From positions 60,732 to 124,731 of the forward strand of contig NZ_JAAAMG010000016.1 in NCBI RefSeq assembly GCF_010500815.1: a DNA stretch of 64,000 nucleotides. The letters are read 5' to 3'. This DNA is from Jiella pacifica (lineage in GTDB: Bacteria > Pseudomonadota > Alphaproteobacteria > Rhizobiales > Rhizobiaceae). This document shows positions 30,547 through 40,347 of the stretch, piece by piece. The first letter of the stretch is position 1. Each line of letters opens with the position of its first letter. A program made the translations under genes and the position numbers. The notes beneath the pieces were generated by a model. It was not told where the DNA came from, searched no databases, and was given only the letters and a program-made list of their open reading frames with translations.

Positions 30547-32953
30547 GAAGAGGGTCAGCGTCCGCCTCGCGGCCGTGGGCGGACGGCAGGTGCGCGCCGA
30601 ACTCGAAGGCGTGGGCGAGGCCGGGTCGCGCGGCTTCGGACGGCTGAGCCGGGAGATGGAAGCCGCGAACGCCCGGCTCGCGGCCTTCTCGCGGCGGGTG
30701 CGGGTCGCGGCTGCCGCTGCCGTGGCCGCCGCAGCCGCTGCTGGCGTGGCGATGATCCGGTCCAGCCTGCAGACGGTCGATGCGCAGGCGAAGCTGGCGC
30801 AGTCGCTCGGCACCACCGTCGCCTCGATCCAGACGCTGGAGCGCGCGGGCGATCTGGCGGGCGTCTCCATGTCCGGCATCGAGCAGGCCACCAAGGATCT
30901 GACGCGCCGTCTCAGTCAGGCGGCCGCCGGGACCGGCCCTGCTGCCGACGCGCTCGACCGGCTGGGGCTTTCAGCAAATGAGCTGATCGCCTTGCCGCTG
31001 GACCAGCGCGTGGGCGCGATCAACGCGGCGATCGAGAGCTTCGTGCCTGCCGCCGAGCGCGCGGCGGTCGCGGGCCAGCTCTTCGGCGAGGAAGGCTCCA
31101 TCGCGATGAGCCGGATCGACACCGCGACGCTGCGCCAGGCGACAGAGGACGTCCTCGCCTTCGGGGTTGTCGTCTCCGAGCAGGACGCCGACCAGATCGA
31201 GCGGACGAACGACGCCATCTCGCGGCTCGGGTTGGTCTGGCGCGGGCTCTCGAACCAGTTGGCGGTCGCAGCGGCACCTGCGCTGGAAGCCGTCGCCGAT
31301 GCCATGGCGGCGGTGGCCAGCCGCACCGGGCCGCTCGGCATCGCGATCCGCGGTCTCTTGGACAACATCGGCCGCCTGACCACCTATGCCGCCACCTTCG
31401 CGGCGTTCCTCGCGGGACGTTGGGTCGCCGGCATGGCGGCTGCGGCGCTCTCGGTCCGGGGCCTCGCCACGGCGCTCGTTGTCCTGCGCGGGGCGCTGAT
31501 CCGCACCGGCATCGGCGCGCTGATCGTCGGCGCGGGCGAGCTCGTCTACCAGTTCACCCGGCTCGTCTCCGGCGCCGGCGGTTTCGGAGAAGCGATGTCG
31601 CTCCTGAAGGACCTCGCGGTCGAGGTCTGGGAACGCATCAGTATGGGCGCGGCGGCGGCGGGCGCGGCCGCCACGGCGATGTTCTTCGACCTGAAGGCGG
31701 ATGCCGCATCGGGCATGCAGAGCGCCATCGAGAGCGTGGTGGGCTTCGGCAACACGGCCGCGAACACCTTCGAAGGCGCCTACGAGGCGATCAAGGCGAT
31801 CTGGGGCCTGCTGCCCGCCGCCATCGGCGATCTCGCGTTCCAGGCGGCCAACAGCCTGGTCGATGGCGTCGAGGCGATGCTGAACGGGGTGGTCTCGCGG
31901 ATCAACGGCTTTATCGGCGGCATCAACCAGGGGCTCGAAGCGCTCGGGTCGGAGCGGCGCATATCGCTGGTTCCGGACCTCGACCTCGGCGAGATCGAGA
32001 ACCGCTTCGAGGGAGCGGCGACTGCCGCAACCACGGCAGCTCAGGCGGCCTTCGATCGGGCCTTCGAGGACAATCCGCTCTCCGCGCCCGATCTCGGTCT
32101 GACCGAGGCGGCGAACAGGGCGCTCGAGTCCGCCAACCTTTACCGCGGCGCGGCGCGCGACCTGGCGGAGGGGGCCCGTGCGCCCCTCGAAAGCTGGCAG
32201 GCGCTGCGCGATGCCGTACGCGGCACCGACGAGGACGGCGCCGACGCACTGGCCGAGACCACCGCTGCGGCGGAGCGCCTGGAGACGTCCCTCGGCGACG
32301 CCGGGCGCGCCGCAACAGATGCAGGTGTGGCGGCCGGAGCTGCTGCTGCGGTAGCGGAGCCCGCGACCGACGCGGCCGTCACCGGCTGGCGGGCGGTCAC
32401 CGCCGCGCTCTCCGACTACGCCAGCAAGGCCCGCGAGATCGGTGGCGACATCGGCCAGAGCCTCGTCGGCGCCTTCCAGTCGGCCGAGAACGCGGTGGGC
32501 CAGTTCGTGAAGACCGGCAAGCTCGACTTCCGCGATCTGGTGACGTCGCTGCTGGCCGATCTCGCCCAACTGGCGGCGCGGCGGTTCATCCTCGGGCCGA
32601 TCGCCAACGCGCTCTCCGGCGTGTTTGCCGGTGCTGGCGGCATCTTCGCCAATGTCCTCCACGCAGGCGGGATGGTCGGATCGGCCGGACCTTCGCGGAT
32701 GGTCCCGGCCATCGCTTTTGCTGCTGCGCCGCGAATGCATGGCGGCGGCATGGCCGGGCTTCGTCACGACGAGGTGCCCGCGATCCTGCAACGCGGCGAG
32801 CGCGTGCTGTCGCGTCGCGAGGCGCAGAGCTACGGCGGTGCCGGCGTCAACGTGACCATCATGGCCCGCGACGCCGAAAGCTTCCGGCAGTCGCGCACGC
32901 AGGTCGCGGCGGACATCGCCCGTGCCGTGTCCCTCGGGCGGAGGGGCATGTGA
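30539..32953 (+). CDS. Tail tape measure protein
   Basis: An 804-residue protein that sets tail length. It opens with a helical basic region (MAEKRVSVRLAAVGGRQVRA), then Ala-rich coiled segments and two hydrophobic stretches (about residues 285-340) expected in the part that enters the host membrane. The C-terminal part has the typical lambda-type module: KTGKLDFRDLVTSLLADLAQ, HAGGMVG and EVPAILQRGERVLSRRE. It overlaps the frameshift extension of the chaperone gene by eight bases. Confidence 0.9.
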   Translation: MAEKRVSVRLAAVGGRQVRAELEGVGEAGSRGFGRLSREMEAANARLAAFSRRVRVAAAAAVAAAAAAGVAMIRSSLQTVDAQAKLAQSLGTTVASIQTLERAGDLAGVSMSGIEQATKDLTRRLSQAAAGTGPAADALDRLGLSANELIALPLDQRVGAINAAIESFVPAAERAAVAGQLFGEEGSIAMSRIDTATLRQATEDVLAFGVVVSEQDADQIERTNDAISRLGLVWRGLSNQLAVAAAPALEAVADAMAAVASRTGPLGIAIRGLLDNIGRLTTYAATFAAFLAGRWVAGMAAAALSVRGLATALVVLRGALIRTGIGALIVGAGELVYQFTRLVSGAGGFGEAMSLLKDLAVEVWERISMGAAAAGAAATAMFFDLKADAASGMQSAIESVVGFGNTAANTFEGAYEAIKAIWGLLPAAIGDLAFQAANSLVDGVEAMLNGVVSRINGFIGGINQGLEALGSERRISLVPDLDLGEIENRFEGAATAATTAAQAAFDRAFEDNPLSAPDLGLTEAANRALESANLYRGAARDLAEGARAPLESWQALRDAVRGTDEDGADALAETTAAAERLETSLGDAGRAATDAGVAAGAAAAVAEPATDAAVTGWRAVTAALSDYASKAREIGGDIGQSLVGAFQSAENAVGQFVKTGKLDFRDLVTSLLADLAQLAARRFILGPIANALSGVFAGAGGIFANVLHAGGMVGSAGPSRMVPAIAFAAAPRMHGGGMAGLRHDEVPAILQRGERVLSRREAQSYGGAGVNVTIMARDAESFRQSRTQVAADIARAVSLGRRGM

Positions 32954-33579
32954 TGGCGTTTCACGAGCTCCGGTTTCCCGACAACATCAGCCGTGGCGCA
33001 CGGGGCGGGCCGGAGCGGCGCACGCAGATCGTCGAGCTCGCCTCGGGCGACGAGGAGCGGAACGCCAGCTGGGCCAACTCACGCCGCCGCTACGACGTCG
33101 CCTATGGCATTCGCCGCGCCGACGATCTGGCGGCGGTCGTCGCCTTCTTCGAGGCGCGCAACGGGCGACTCTACGGCTTCCGCTTCAAGGACTGGGGCGA
33201 CCACAAGTCCTGCCTGCCTTCGGGCGCGCCGTCGCCAACCGATCAGGCCATCGGCACCGGTGACGGTGCGACGACCGCCTTCCAGCTGGTGAAGCGCTAC
33301 GCCTCCGGGGCGCAATCGTGGTCGCGCGCCATCGCCAAGCCGGTGGCGGGCACCGTGCGCATCGCGCTGGCTGGGATCGAGCAGCCCTCCGGCTGGTCCG
33401 TCGACACCGCCACCGGTGTCGTCACCTTCAGCGCCGCGCCAGGCGCTGGCATCGCCATCACCGCGGGCTTCGAATTCGACGTGCCCGTCCGCTTCGACGC
33501 CGACGTGCTCGACGTGACGCTCGACCTCGAGCGGCTCGGCTCGATCACCTCCATTCCGCTTCTGGAACTGCGCCGATGA
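32953..33579 (+). CDS. Distal tail protein, DUF2460 (GTA gp12-like)
   Basis: A 208-residue protein beginning MAFHELRFPDNISRGARGG with GFRFKDWGDHKS and a C-terminal FDADVLDVTLDLERLGSI, all signatures of DUF2460/TIGR02217, known from the Rhodobacter capsulatus gene transfer agent. It forms the ring at the tail tip to which the hub attaches. Its ATG overlaps the tape measure stop and its own stop overlaps the hub start. Confidence 0.93.
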   Translation: MAFHELRFPDNISRGARGGPERRTQIVELASGDEERNASWANSRRRYDVAYGIRRADDLAAVVAFFEARNGRLYGFRFKDWGDHKSCLPSGAPSPTDQAIGTGDGATTAFQLVKRYASGAQSWSRAIAKPVAGTVRIALAGIEQPSGWSVDTATGVVTFSAAPGAGIAITAGFEFDVPVRFDADVLDVTLDLERLGSITSIPLLELRR

Positions 33580-34460
33580 AGACCCTCGCTCCCGACCTGC
33601 AGGCCCATCTCGACGAGGGCACAACCACGCTCGCCTGGTGCTGGCGGATCGCGCGCGCCGATGGCGTCACCTTCGGCTTCACCGATCACGACCGGACACT
33701 CGCCTTCGATGGCACCGACTTCGAGCCGGAGAGCGGGCTCACGGCGTCCGAGGTGCGCTCGGGCTCGGACCTCTCGGTCGACGCGCAGGACGCCGAGGGC
33801 GTGCTGACCTCGGACCGCATCACCGAGACCGACATCTTGGACGGTCGCTGGGACAACGCCGAAGTCGAGGTCTGGCGCGTGAACTGGGCCGACACCGGCC
33901 AGCGCATCCTGATGCGGCGCGGCGCCATCGGCCAGATCCGGCGCGGGCGGCTGGCCTTCGTCGCCGAGGTCCGCTCGCTCGCCCATGTTCTCGGTCAGAC
34001 GGTCGGGCGGACCTTTCAGGCGACCTGTGACGCCGCGCTCGGCGATACGCGCTGCGGCGTCGATCTGGAGAACCCGGCGTTCAAGGGCACGAGCGTCGTG
34101 ATCGACCTTCTACGCGACCGCGCCTTCACCGCTTCGGGCCTCGGCGGCTTCGCCTCCGGCTGGTTCACCTTCGGGACCATCGAATGGACCAGTGGCTCCA
34201 ACGCGGGGCGTCGGGCCGAGGTTCTCGGCCATGATGTGACGGACGGCATCGCCGTGCTGACCCTTCTCGAGGCGCCGGTGCGCGAGATCTCCGAGGGCAA
34301 TGCCTTCACCATCCGTGCGGGCTGCGATAAGCGGATCGAGACCTGCGGCGCCAGGTTCGCCAACACGGCCAACTTCCGGGGGTTCCCGCACATCCCCGGC
34401 CAGGATGCCGTGCTGCGCTACGCCACCAAGGATGGCGGCCACGAGGGAGGCGTGCTGTGA
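33576..34460 (+). CDS. Baseplate hub protein, DUF2163 (GTA gp13-like)
   Basis: A 294-residue protein with the DUF2163 pattern (TTTLAWCWRIARADGVTFGF, TDHDRTLAFDG). The C-terminal domain has cysteines in CDAALGDTRCGVDLEN and RAGCDKRIETCGARF; in the RcGTA hub the equivalent cysteines bind an iron-sulphur cluster according to structural work on that particle. It closes the tail tube and links to the peptidase and megatron. Start and stop overlap both neighbours. Confidence 0.92.
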   Translation: MKTLAPDLQAHLDEGTTTLAWCWRIARADGVTFGFTDHDRTLAFDGTDFEPESGLTASEVRSGSDLSVDAQDAEGVLTSDRITETDILDGRWDNAEVEVWRVNWADTGQRILMRRGAIGQIRRGRLAFVAEVRSLAHVLGQTVGRTFQATCDAALGDTRCGVDLENPAFKGTSVVIDLLRDRAFTASGLGGFASGWFTFGTIEWTSGSNAGRRAEVLGHDVTDGIAVLTLLEAPVREISEGNAFTIRAGCDKRIETCGARFANTANFRGFPHIPGQDAVLRYATKDGGHEGGVL

Positions 34461-34903
34461 CGCAACCTCTCGCATCGGCCGACCCCGCGCGTGTCGTCGC
34501 CGTCGCACGCTCCTGGCTCGGCACGCCGTACCACGACCAGGCCAGCCTGCGCGGCGTCGGTTGCGATTGCCTCGGGCTCGCGCGGGGGGTCTGGCGCGAC
34601 GTGGTGGGGCCGGAGCCGTTCCCGATTCTGCCTTACAGCCGCGACTGGGGCGAGACCGGCCCGCGCGAGGTTCTGGCCGAAGGCGCGCGGCGCATGATGA
34701 TCGAGGTGTCGCCTGCCGAGGCCGGTCCCGGCGCGCTGGTCCTCTTCTGCATGAGGCCCCGCGCCATCGCCAAGCATGTCGGGATCCTCACCGGTCCTGC
34801 CACCTTCCTCCACGCCTATGAGCGGCTCGGCGTGATCGAGGAACCGCTCACCAATGCCTGGCGGCGGCGCATCGCCTTCGCCTTCCTCTTCCCGCAACGC
34901 TGA
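34457..34903 (+). CDS. NlpC/P60 tail-associated peptidase (GTA gp14-like)
   Basis: A 148-residue cysteine peptidase. The catalytic Cys38 lies in GVGCDCLGLARGVWRD and the His in AKHVGILTG, the NlpC/P60 pair. It would cut peptidoglycan as the tail injects DNA. The GTG start overlaps the hub stop (GTGA). Order DUF2460 - DUF2163 - NlpC/P60 - megatron is exactly that of the gene transfer agent tail. Confidence 0.92.
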   Translation: MTQPLASADPARVVAVARSWLGTPYHDQASLRGVGCDCLGLARGVWRDVVGPEPFPILPYSRDWGETGPREVLAEGARRMMIEVSPAEAGPGALVLFCMRPRAIAKHVGILTGPATFLHAYERLGVIEEPLTNAWRRRIAFAFLFPQR

Positions 34904-34912
34904 GACCCCGAC

Positions 34913-37900
34913 ATGGCAACGCTTGTTCTCGGTGCAGCCGGCGCCGCCATCGGCGGTTCGATCGGCGGGGCGATCCTCGGCGTGAGCGCCGCGAGCATCG
35001 GCGGCTTCATCGGCTCGAGCATCGGCTCGGTCGTCGACAGCTGGATCATCTCGTCGCTGGCGCCGACCCAGCGCATCGAGGGCGCGCGGCTCGACACGCT
35101 GCGCATCACCTCGGCCACCGAGGGCGCGGTGATCCCGCGGCTCTATGGCCGGATGCGGATGGGCGGCAACATCATCTGGGCGACCGATTTCCGCGAGGAG
35201 ACGAAGACCACGACGCAGGGCGGCGGCAAGGGCGGCGGGGGCGGCAAGGTCAAGACCACCGAGTATCTGTACTACGCCAGCTTCGCGGTGGCCTTGTGTG
35301 AAGGCCCGATCACCGGCATTGGCCGGATCTGGGCCGACGGCAAGCCGATGGACCTCTCCGGCGTCACCTGGCGCTGGTATCCCGGCGACGAGGCGCAGAC
35401 GGCGGACCCGTTCATTGCGGGGAAGATGGGCGCAGCCAACACGCCCGCCTATCGCGGCACCGCCTATGTCGTCTTCGAGGAACTGGCGCTTTCGACCTAC
35501 GGCAACCGCCTGCCGCAGCTGTCCTTCGAAGTCTTCCGGCCGCTCGCCGATCCCGACACCGCCGAGGGGCTGACCCGCGCCGTCACCATGATCCCGGCCT
35601 CGGGCGAGTTCACATATGCCACGCAGGCCATCCGCAAGACCGATGGCGGCGCGACGATGCCCGAGAACCTGAACGCGCTGGCCGACTCCACCGACATGGT
35701 GGAGGCGCTCGACCGGCTGCAAGCGATGGCGCCTGCGGTCGAGAGCGTCAGCCTCGTCGTGGCCTGGTTCGGCGACGACCTGCGCGCGGGCTCCTGCAAG
35801 GTGCGGCCGGGCGTCGAGGTCTCGGCCAAGTCGACCACGCCCGCCAGTTGGTCGGTGAACGGCGTGAGCCGTGCCAACGCCTTCCTGGTCAGCCGCGACG
35901 ACCAGGACCGCCCGGTCTATGGCGGCACGCCGTCCGACTTCGCCGTGGTGCAGGCGATCCAGGAGATGAAGGCGCGCGGGCTGCGCGTGACATTCTACCC
36001 ATTCATCCTGATGGACGTGCCGCCCGGCAACACCCTGCCGAACCCCTATTCCGACAACGCCGCCGAGACCGGCCAGCCCGCTTTCCCCTGGCGGGGCCGG
36101 ATCACCTGTTCTCCAGCGGCAGGCTACGCGGGATCGGTCGACAAGACTGCCACGGCCGCAAGCCAGGTCGCGGCGCTGTTTGGCGCGGCGACACCTGCGA
36201 GCTTCAGCGTGGCGGGTCAATCGGTTTCGTGGACAGGCACGCCCGGCGACTGGGGCCTGCGCCGCATGGTGCTGCACTATGCCCATCTCTGCGCGGCGGC
36301 GGGCGGGGTCGATGCCTTCCTGATCGGCACCGAGATGCCGGGGCTGACGACGGTCCGCTCGGGCGCGGCCACCTATCCGGCGGTGCAGGGCTATCGGGAC
36401 CTCCTTGCCGATGTGCGGTCCATTCTCGGGGCCGGGACGAAGATCGGCTACGCCGCCGACTGGTCGGAATACTTCGGGCACCAGCCGGGCGACGGCTCGG
36501 GCGACGTGTTCTTCCACCTCGATCCGCTCTGGGCGGACCCGGAGATCGATTTCGTCGGCATCGACAATTACATGCCGCTGTCGGACTGGCGCGACGGGTT
36601 CGAGCACGCGGATGCGCAGGCGGGCTGGCCTGCGATCTACGACCGGGCCTATCTGCAGGGGAACATTGCGGGCGGGGAAGGCTTCGACTGGTTCTATGCC
36701 AGTGCGGCTGATCGGGTGGCACAGGTGCGCACCCCGATCAGCGATGGCGCGGCGGGCAAGCCATGGGTTTTCCGCTACAAGGATCTTCGCGCCTGGTGGT
36801 CGAACGCGCATTACGACCGCCCGGGCGGGGTGGAGAGCGGCACGCTGACGGCGTGGGCGCCGGAGTCGAAGCCGATCTGGTTCACCGAGCTCGGCTGTCC
36901 CGCCATCGACCGGGGCACGAACCAGCCGAACGTCTTCTTCGACCCGAAGTCGTCCGAGAGCTTCACGCCGCATTTCTCGCGGGGCTGGCGCGACGACGCG
37001 ATCCAGCGCGCCTATCTCGAGGCGACGTACCTCTGGTGGGGCGTCCCGGCGAACAACCCGGTGTCATCGGTCTACGGCGGCCGGATGGTGCATGTGCCGG
37101 AATGCGCCGCCTGGACCTGGGACGCGCGGCCGTACCCGTTCTTTCCGGCGCTGACCGATGTCTGGACGGACGGGGCGAACTGGCGGCTGGGGCACTGGCT
37201 GACCGGACGGCTTGGCGCGGTGTCGCTGGCGGCGCTCGTGCGGCACCTCTGCCTGCGCGCCGGGCTGCCCGAGTCCCGGATCGACGTCACCGGCCTCTGG
37301 GGCGCGGTCGAAGGCTACGCCATCACGGCGCTGGAAAGCCCACGCGCCTCGATCACAACGCTGTCGCGGCATTTCGGCTTCGACGCCGTCGAGACAGAGG
37401 GGGGGATCCGCTTTGTCATGCGCGGCCGGGCCTCCGTCGCCACCCTCGCGCCCGACGATCTGGTGGCCACCCGCGAGGGCGATGTGCTGGAACTGACGCG
37501 CGGCCAGGAGACCGAACTGCCGCAGGCCCTGAAATGGCAGGTCGCCCGCGCCGACGAGGATTACGACGCGGCCCTCGTCGAGGCCCGGCGCATCACCGTG
37601 GACACGACCCGGATCGCGTCCGAGTCCTTTCCAATGGCGGTGCCGCCCGAGGAGGCCGAGAGGCGCTGCCGCCGCGCGCTGATGGAGGCGTGGGTGGGCC
37701 GCGAGACGGCGGCGTTCCGTTTGCCACCCTCGCGCCTCGCGTTCGATCCGGCCGATGCGATCCGGCTCGCGCATGACGGGCGTCTGGTCGATCTGCGGCT
37801 CGTCTCCATCGCCGACGCGGCAGCGCGCGGCATCGAGGCGGTGCGGCAGGACCGTGCGACTTACGATCTGCCGCCCGGCGATCCCCGCGCGGCGTCGCTG

Positions 37901-38878
37901 ACGCGGGCCGTGGTGTTCGGCGCGCCGGACGCGGTGCTGATGGACCTGCCGCAGCTGACCGAGGACCAGCCCGCGCATCGACCGTTTGTCGCGGCGCACG
38001 CTCTTCCCTGGCCGGGCGAGATGGCGGTGTTCCGCAGCCCCTCGACGGACGGGTTCGAGTTGCTGACCACGTTCGGCAGCCGCGCCCGGATCGGAGCGCT
38101 GGTCTCGGACTTCTATCCGGGCCCCACCTCACGCTTCGACCACGGCAATGCGCTTGTGGTCGATCTGCTCACCGGCACGCTGGAGAGCGTCACCGACCTG
38201 ACGCTGTTGGGCGGCGCCAATGCGCTGGCTATCGAGAGCGCGCCCGGCACCTGGGAGATCGTGCAGGCGGGCGCGGCCGAGCTGCTGGCGCCGGGTCGAT
38301 ACCGGCTGACCCGGCTCCTGCGCGGCCAGCGCGGCACCGAGGGCGCGATGGGCAATCCGGCGCCCGCTGGCGCTCTTGTCGTGGTGCTGGACGCGTCGCT
38401 GGCGTCCCTGCCGATTGCCGAGGCCGATCTCGGATTGCCGTGGAACTGGCGCATCGGTCCGGCGAGCCGCCCCGTCAGCGACGAGACCTATGTGGCGCAA
38501 TCCTTCACGCCCGCGGGCGTCGGGCTGCGGCCGTTCTCCGGCGCCCATGTCGAGCAGCCGTGGCGCAGGCCGCGCACGCCCGGCGATCTGACGATCCGCT
38601 GGACGCGCCGGTCCCGAGCTCTCGCGGCCGACAGCTGGGGCGGGCTAGAAGTGCCGCTCGGAGAAGAGCTCGAAGCCTACGAGGTCGAGATCCTTGATGG
38701 CGCGACCGTTAAGCGGGTGCTGAGCACCGCCACCACCAGCGCGGTCTACACCGCCGCAGACCAGACCGCCGATTGGGGCGCGCCGCTCGGCCCCGGTGAC
38801 ACGCTCGACAGCCGCATCTACCAGCTCTCCGCCCTCGTCGGGCGGGGCGCGCCCAAGACCCTCACGCTGATACTCTGA
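34913..38878 (+). CDS. Baseplate megatron / glycoside hydrolase-like tail protein (GTA gp15-like)
   Basis: A 1321-residue tail tip protein. It begins with a Gly/Ala/Ile-rich hydrophobic stretch (residues 1-45), then the conserved GAVIPRLYGRMRMGGNIIWA, a TIM-barrel-like glycoside hydrolase domain in the middle (VGIDNYMPLSDWRDG, PIWFTELGCPAID with a candidate catalytic Glu) and the C-terminal phage tail domain. In the RcGTA it forms the megatron that binds and crosses the cell envelope. A stretch of Gly/Lys near residue 105 looks like a flexible loop. Confidence 0.92.
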   Translation: MATLVLGAAGAAIGGSIGGAILGVSAASIGGFIGSSIGSVVDSWIISSLAPTQRIEGARLDTLRITSATEGAVIPRLYGRMRMGGNIIWATDFREETKTTTQGGGKGGGGGKVKTTEYLYYASFAVALCEGPITGIGRIWADGKPMDLSGVTWRWYPGDEAQTADPFIAGKMGAANTPAYRGTAYVVFEELALSTYGNRLPQLSFEVFRPLADPDTAEGLTRAVTMIPASGEFTYATQAIRKTDGGATMPENLNALADSTDMVEALDRLQAMAPAVESVSLVVAWFGDDLRAGSCKVRPGVEVSAKSTTPASWSVNGVSRANAFLVSRDDQDRPVYGGTPSDFAVVQAIQEMKARGLRVTFYPFILMDVPPGNTLPNPYSDNAAETGQPAFPWRGRITCSPAAGYAGSVDKTATAASQVAALFGAATPASFSVAGQSVSWTGTPGDWGLRRMVLHYAHLCAAAGGVDAFLIGTEMPGLTTVRSGAATYPAVQGYRDLLADVRSILGAGTKIGYAADWSEYFGHQPGDGSGDVFFHLDPLWADPEIDFVGIDNYMPLSDWRDGFEHADAQAGWPAIYDRAYLQGNIAGGEGFDWFYASAADRVAQVRTPISDGAAGKPWVFRYKDLRAWWSNAHYDRPGGVESGTLTAWAPESKPIWFTELGCPAIDRGTNQPNVFFDPKSSESFTPHFSRGWRDDAIQRAYLEATYLWWGVPANNPVSSVYGGRMVHVPECAAWTWDARPYPFFPALTDVWTDGANWRLGHWLTGRLGAVSLAALVRHLCLRAGLPESRIDVTGLWGAVEGYAITALESPRASITTLSRHFGFDAVETEGGIRFVMRGRASVATLAPDDLVATREGDVLELTRGQETELPQALKWQVARADEDYDAALVEARRITVDTTRIASESFPMAVPPEEAERRCRRALMEAWVGRETAAFRLPPSRLAFDPADAIRLAHDGRLVDLRLVSIADAAARGIEAVRQDRATYDLPPGDPRAASLTRAVVFGAPDAVLMDLPQLTEDQPAHRPFVAAHALPWPGEMAVFRSPSTDGFELLTTFGSRARIGALVSDFYPGPTSRFDHGNALVVDLLTGTLESVTDLTLLGGANALAIESAPGTWEIVQAGAAELLAPGRYRLTRLLRGQRGTEGAMGNPAPAGALVVVLDASLASLPIAEADLGLPWNWRIGPASRPVSDETYVAQSFTPAGVGLRPFSGAHVEQPWRRPRTPGDLTIRWTRRSRALAADSWGGLEVPLGEELEAYEVEILDGATVKRVLSTATTSAVYTAADQTADWGAPLGPGDTLDSRIYQLSALVGRGAPKTLTLIL

Positions 38879-38888
38879 AGGCCATCCC

Positions 38889-39965
38889 ATGTCCGACGCC
38901 ACGACCCATCTCCTGCTGCCCTACATCCTGGCGGCGCAGGCCCAGAAGCACGTCACCCACAACGAGGCGCTGCGGCTGCTCGACGGGCTCGTGCAGCTCT
39001 CCGTGCTCGACCGCGATCTGACAGCGCCGCCCGGCAGTCCCGCCGATGGCGATCGCTACATCGTCGCCTCGGGCGCGACGGGCGAATGGTCCGGATGGGA
39101 CCTGAACGTCGCGCTCTGGACCGATGGCGCCTGGCTGCGACTTCCCCCGCGGATCGGCTGGCGCGCATGGGTCGAGGACGAGGGCCTGCTGCTGGTCTAC
39201 GATGGCGCGGGCTGGCTCGGGACCACACCGGCGGCGCTGCAGAACATGGCGCTCCTCGGGGTTGGCACCACGGCGGATGCATCGAACCCGTTCTCGGCCA
39301 AGCTCAACGCCGCGCTCTGGACGGCGAGGACCGTGGCCGAGGGCGGCACCGGCGACCTGTTCTACACCATGAACAAGGAGGCGGCCGGCGACGATCTCGG
39401 TTTGACCCTCCAGACCGGCTTCGTGACCAAGGCGCTGGTGGGGCTGTTCGGGTCGGACCGCTTCCGGCTCGCGGTCTCCGCCGACGGCAGCACCTTCTTC
39501 GACGGGCTGAGCGTCGACAACGCCACCGGCATTGTCGATCAGCCCCGGCTGCCGCGGTTCAAGGCTTACACGAACTACGACAACTACGTCGGCGTCGGCA
39601 CCTGGACCAAGATCGGCCTTAACAACACCGACTACAACGATCAGGGCGCGTTCGACGCCGTGAACAACCACTTCGTCGCCCCCGTGGACGGCACCTACCT
39701 CTTCGGCGCGACTCTGCTGTACAAGATCAACGCCAGCGCCACCGCCCGCATGCGCGGGCGGCTCGTCCTGAACGGCACGACCGAAATCCGCGGCTCCCTC
39801 GGCGAAATCTCCGCCACTCATGTCTCGCTCGCTACCGCGATCTGGCTTCAGACCATGGTGCCGCTGACGGCAGGCGATACCGTCGAGCTGCAGGGGTATT
39901 TCCGGGTCGCGGACGGCTACTTCGCCGCCGACCACACGTCCTTCTGGGGCTGCAAGGTCGGCTGA
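38889..39965 (+). CDS. Tail fibre protein: DUF2793 plus C1q-like domain
   Basis: A 358-residue protein. Residues 1-100 are DUF2793 (HLLLPYILAAQAQKHVTHNE, PADGDRYIVASGATGEWSG), the module that anchors to the megatron. From about residue 215 the sequence becomes a jelly-roll like C1q/TNF domains (FKAYTNYDNYVGVGTWTKI, NHFVAPVDGTYLFGATLLY, AGDTVELQGYF), expected to be trimeric and to bind the receptor. This C-terminal part determines host range. Codon use is slightly more AT-rich there, in line with domain exchange. Confidence 0.85.
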   Translation: MSDATTHLLLPYILAAQAQKHVTHNEALRLLDGLVQLSVLDRDLTAPPGSPADGDRYIVASGATGEWSGWDLNVALWTDGAWLRLPPRIGWRAWVEDEGLLLVYDGAGWLGTTPAALQNMALLGVGTTADASNPFSAKLNAALWTARTVAEGGTGDLFYTMNKEAAGDDLGLTLQTGFVTKALVGLFGSDRFRLAVSADGSTFFDGLSVDNATGIVDQPRLPRFKAYTNYDNYVGVGTWTKIGLNNTDYNDQGAFDAVNNHFVAPVDGTYLFGATLLYKINASATARMRGRLVLNGTTEIRGSLGEISATHVSLATAIWLQTMVPLTAGDTVELQGYFRVADGYFAADHTSFWGCKVG

Positions 39966-39984
39966 GCGGCGGAAGGAGGATCCG

Positions 39985-40272
39985 ATGAACCCACCCCGAT
40001 CCGAGGGCTTCGTGCGCATGCCCGACGCCGAGTTCGAGGCGATCTTGACCCGGGCGGCGGAGGAAGGCGCCAAGCGTGCGCTGGCCGATGTCGGCCTCGA
40101 CGGCGACGAGGCCGCGCTCGACATCCGCGATCTGCGCTCCCTGGTCGACTGCATCCGGCTGGTCCGCCGCACCGCGATGCAGACCGCCGTCCGCATGATC
40201 ACCACCGGCGTCATGCTGGCGCTGCTCGCGGGTATAGCGATCAAGCTGAAGATCTTCGGCGGCGGCCCGTAG
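39985..40272 (+). CDS. DUF6127 family membrane protein
   Basis: A 95-residue protein with a charged helical N-terminus (MNPPRSEGFVRMPDAEFEAI) and one C-terminal transmembrane helix (MITTGVMLALLAGIAIKL). I recognise it as DUF6127, a small protein regularly found between fibre and endolysin genes of these prophages; a holin-related role is possible but unproved. AAGGAGGA precedes the ATG. A strong terminator follows. Confidence 0.72.
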   Translation: MNPPRSEGFVRMPDAEFEAILTRAAEEGAKRALADVGLDGDEAALDIRDLRSLVDCIRLVRRTAMQTAVRMITTGVMLALLAGIAIKLKIFGGGP

Positions 40273-40307
40273 CCGCTCAACACCCCCGTTCACCAGCCCA
40301 ACCGCAC

Positions 40308-40330
40308 CCGCCCTCGAGGCGGTTTTTTTT
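40308..40330 (+). terminator. Rho-independent terminator before the endolysin
   Basis: CCGCC-CTCGA-GGCGG followed by eight T (40323-40330). It would separate the structural operon from the lysis genes, or allow their expression only through read-through or a separate promoter. Confidence 0.8.
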
Positions 40331-40347
40331 CGTTTCGGAGGACCCTC

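Noticed and set aside
34418..36973. Minus-strand frame of 851 codons opposite the megatron gene
   Set aside because: It is an antisense shadow; the plus strand encodes a clear GTA gp15-like protein.
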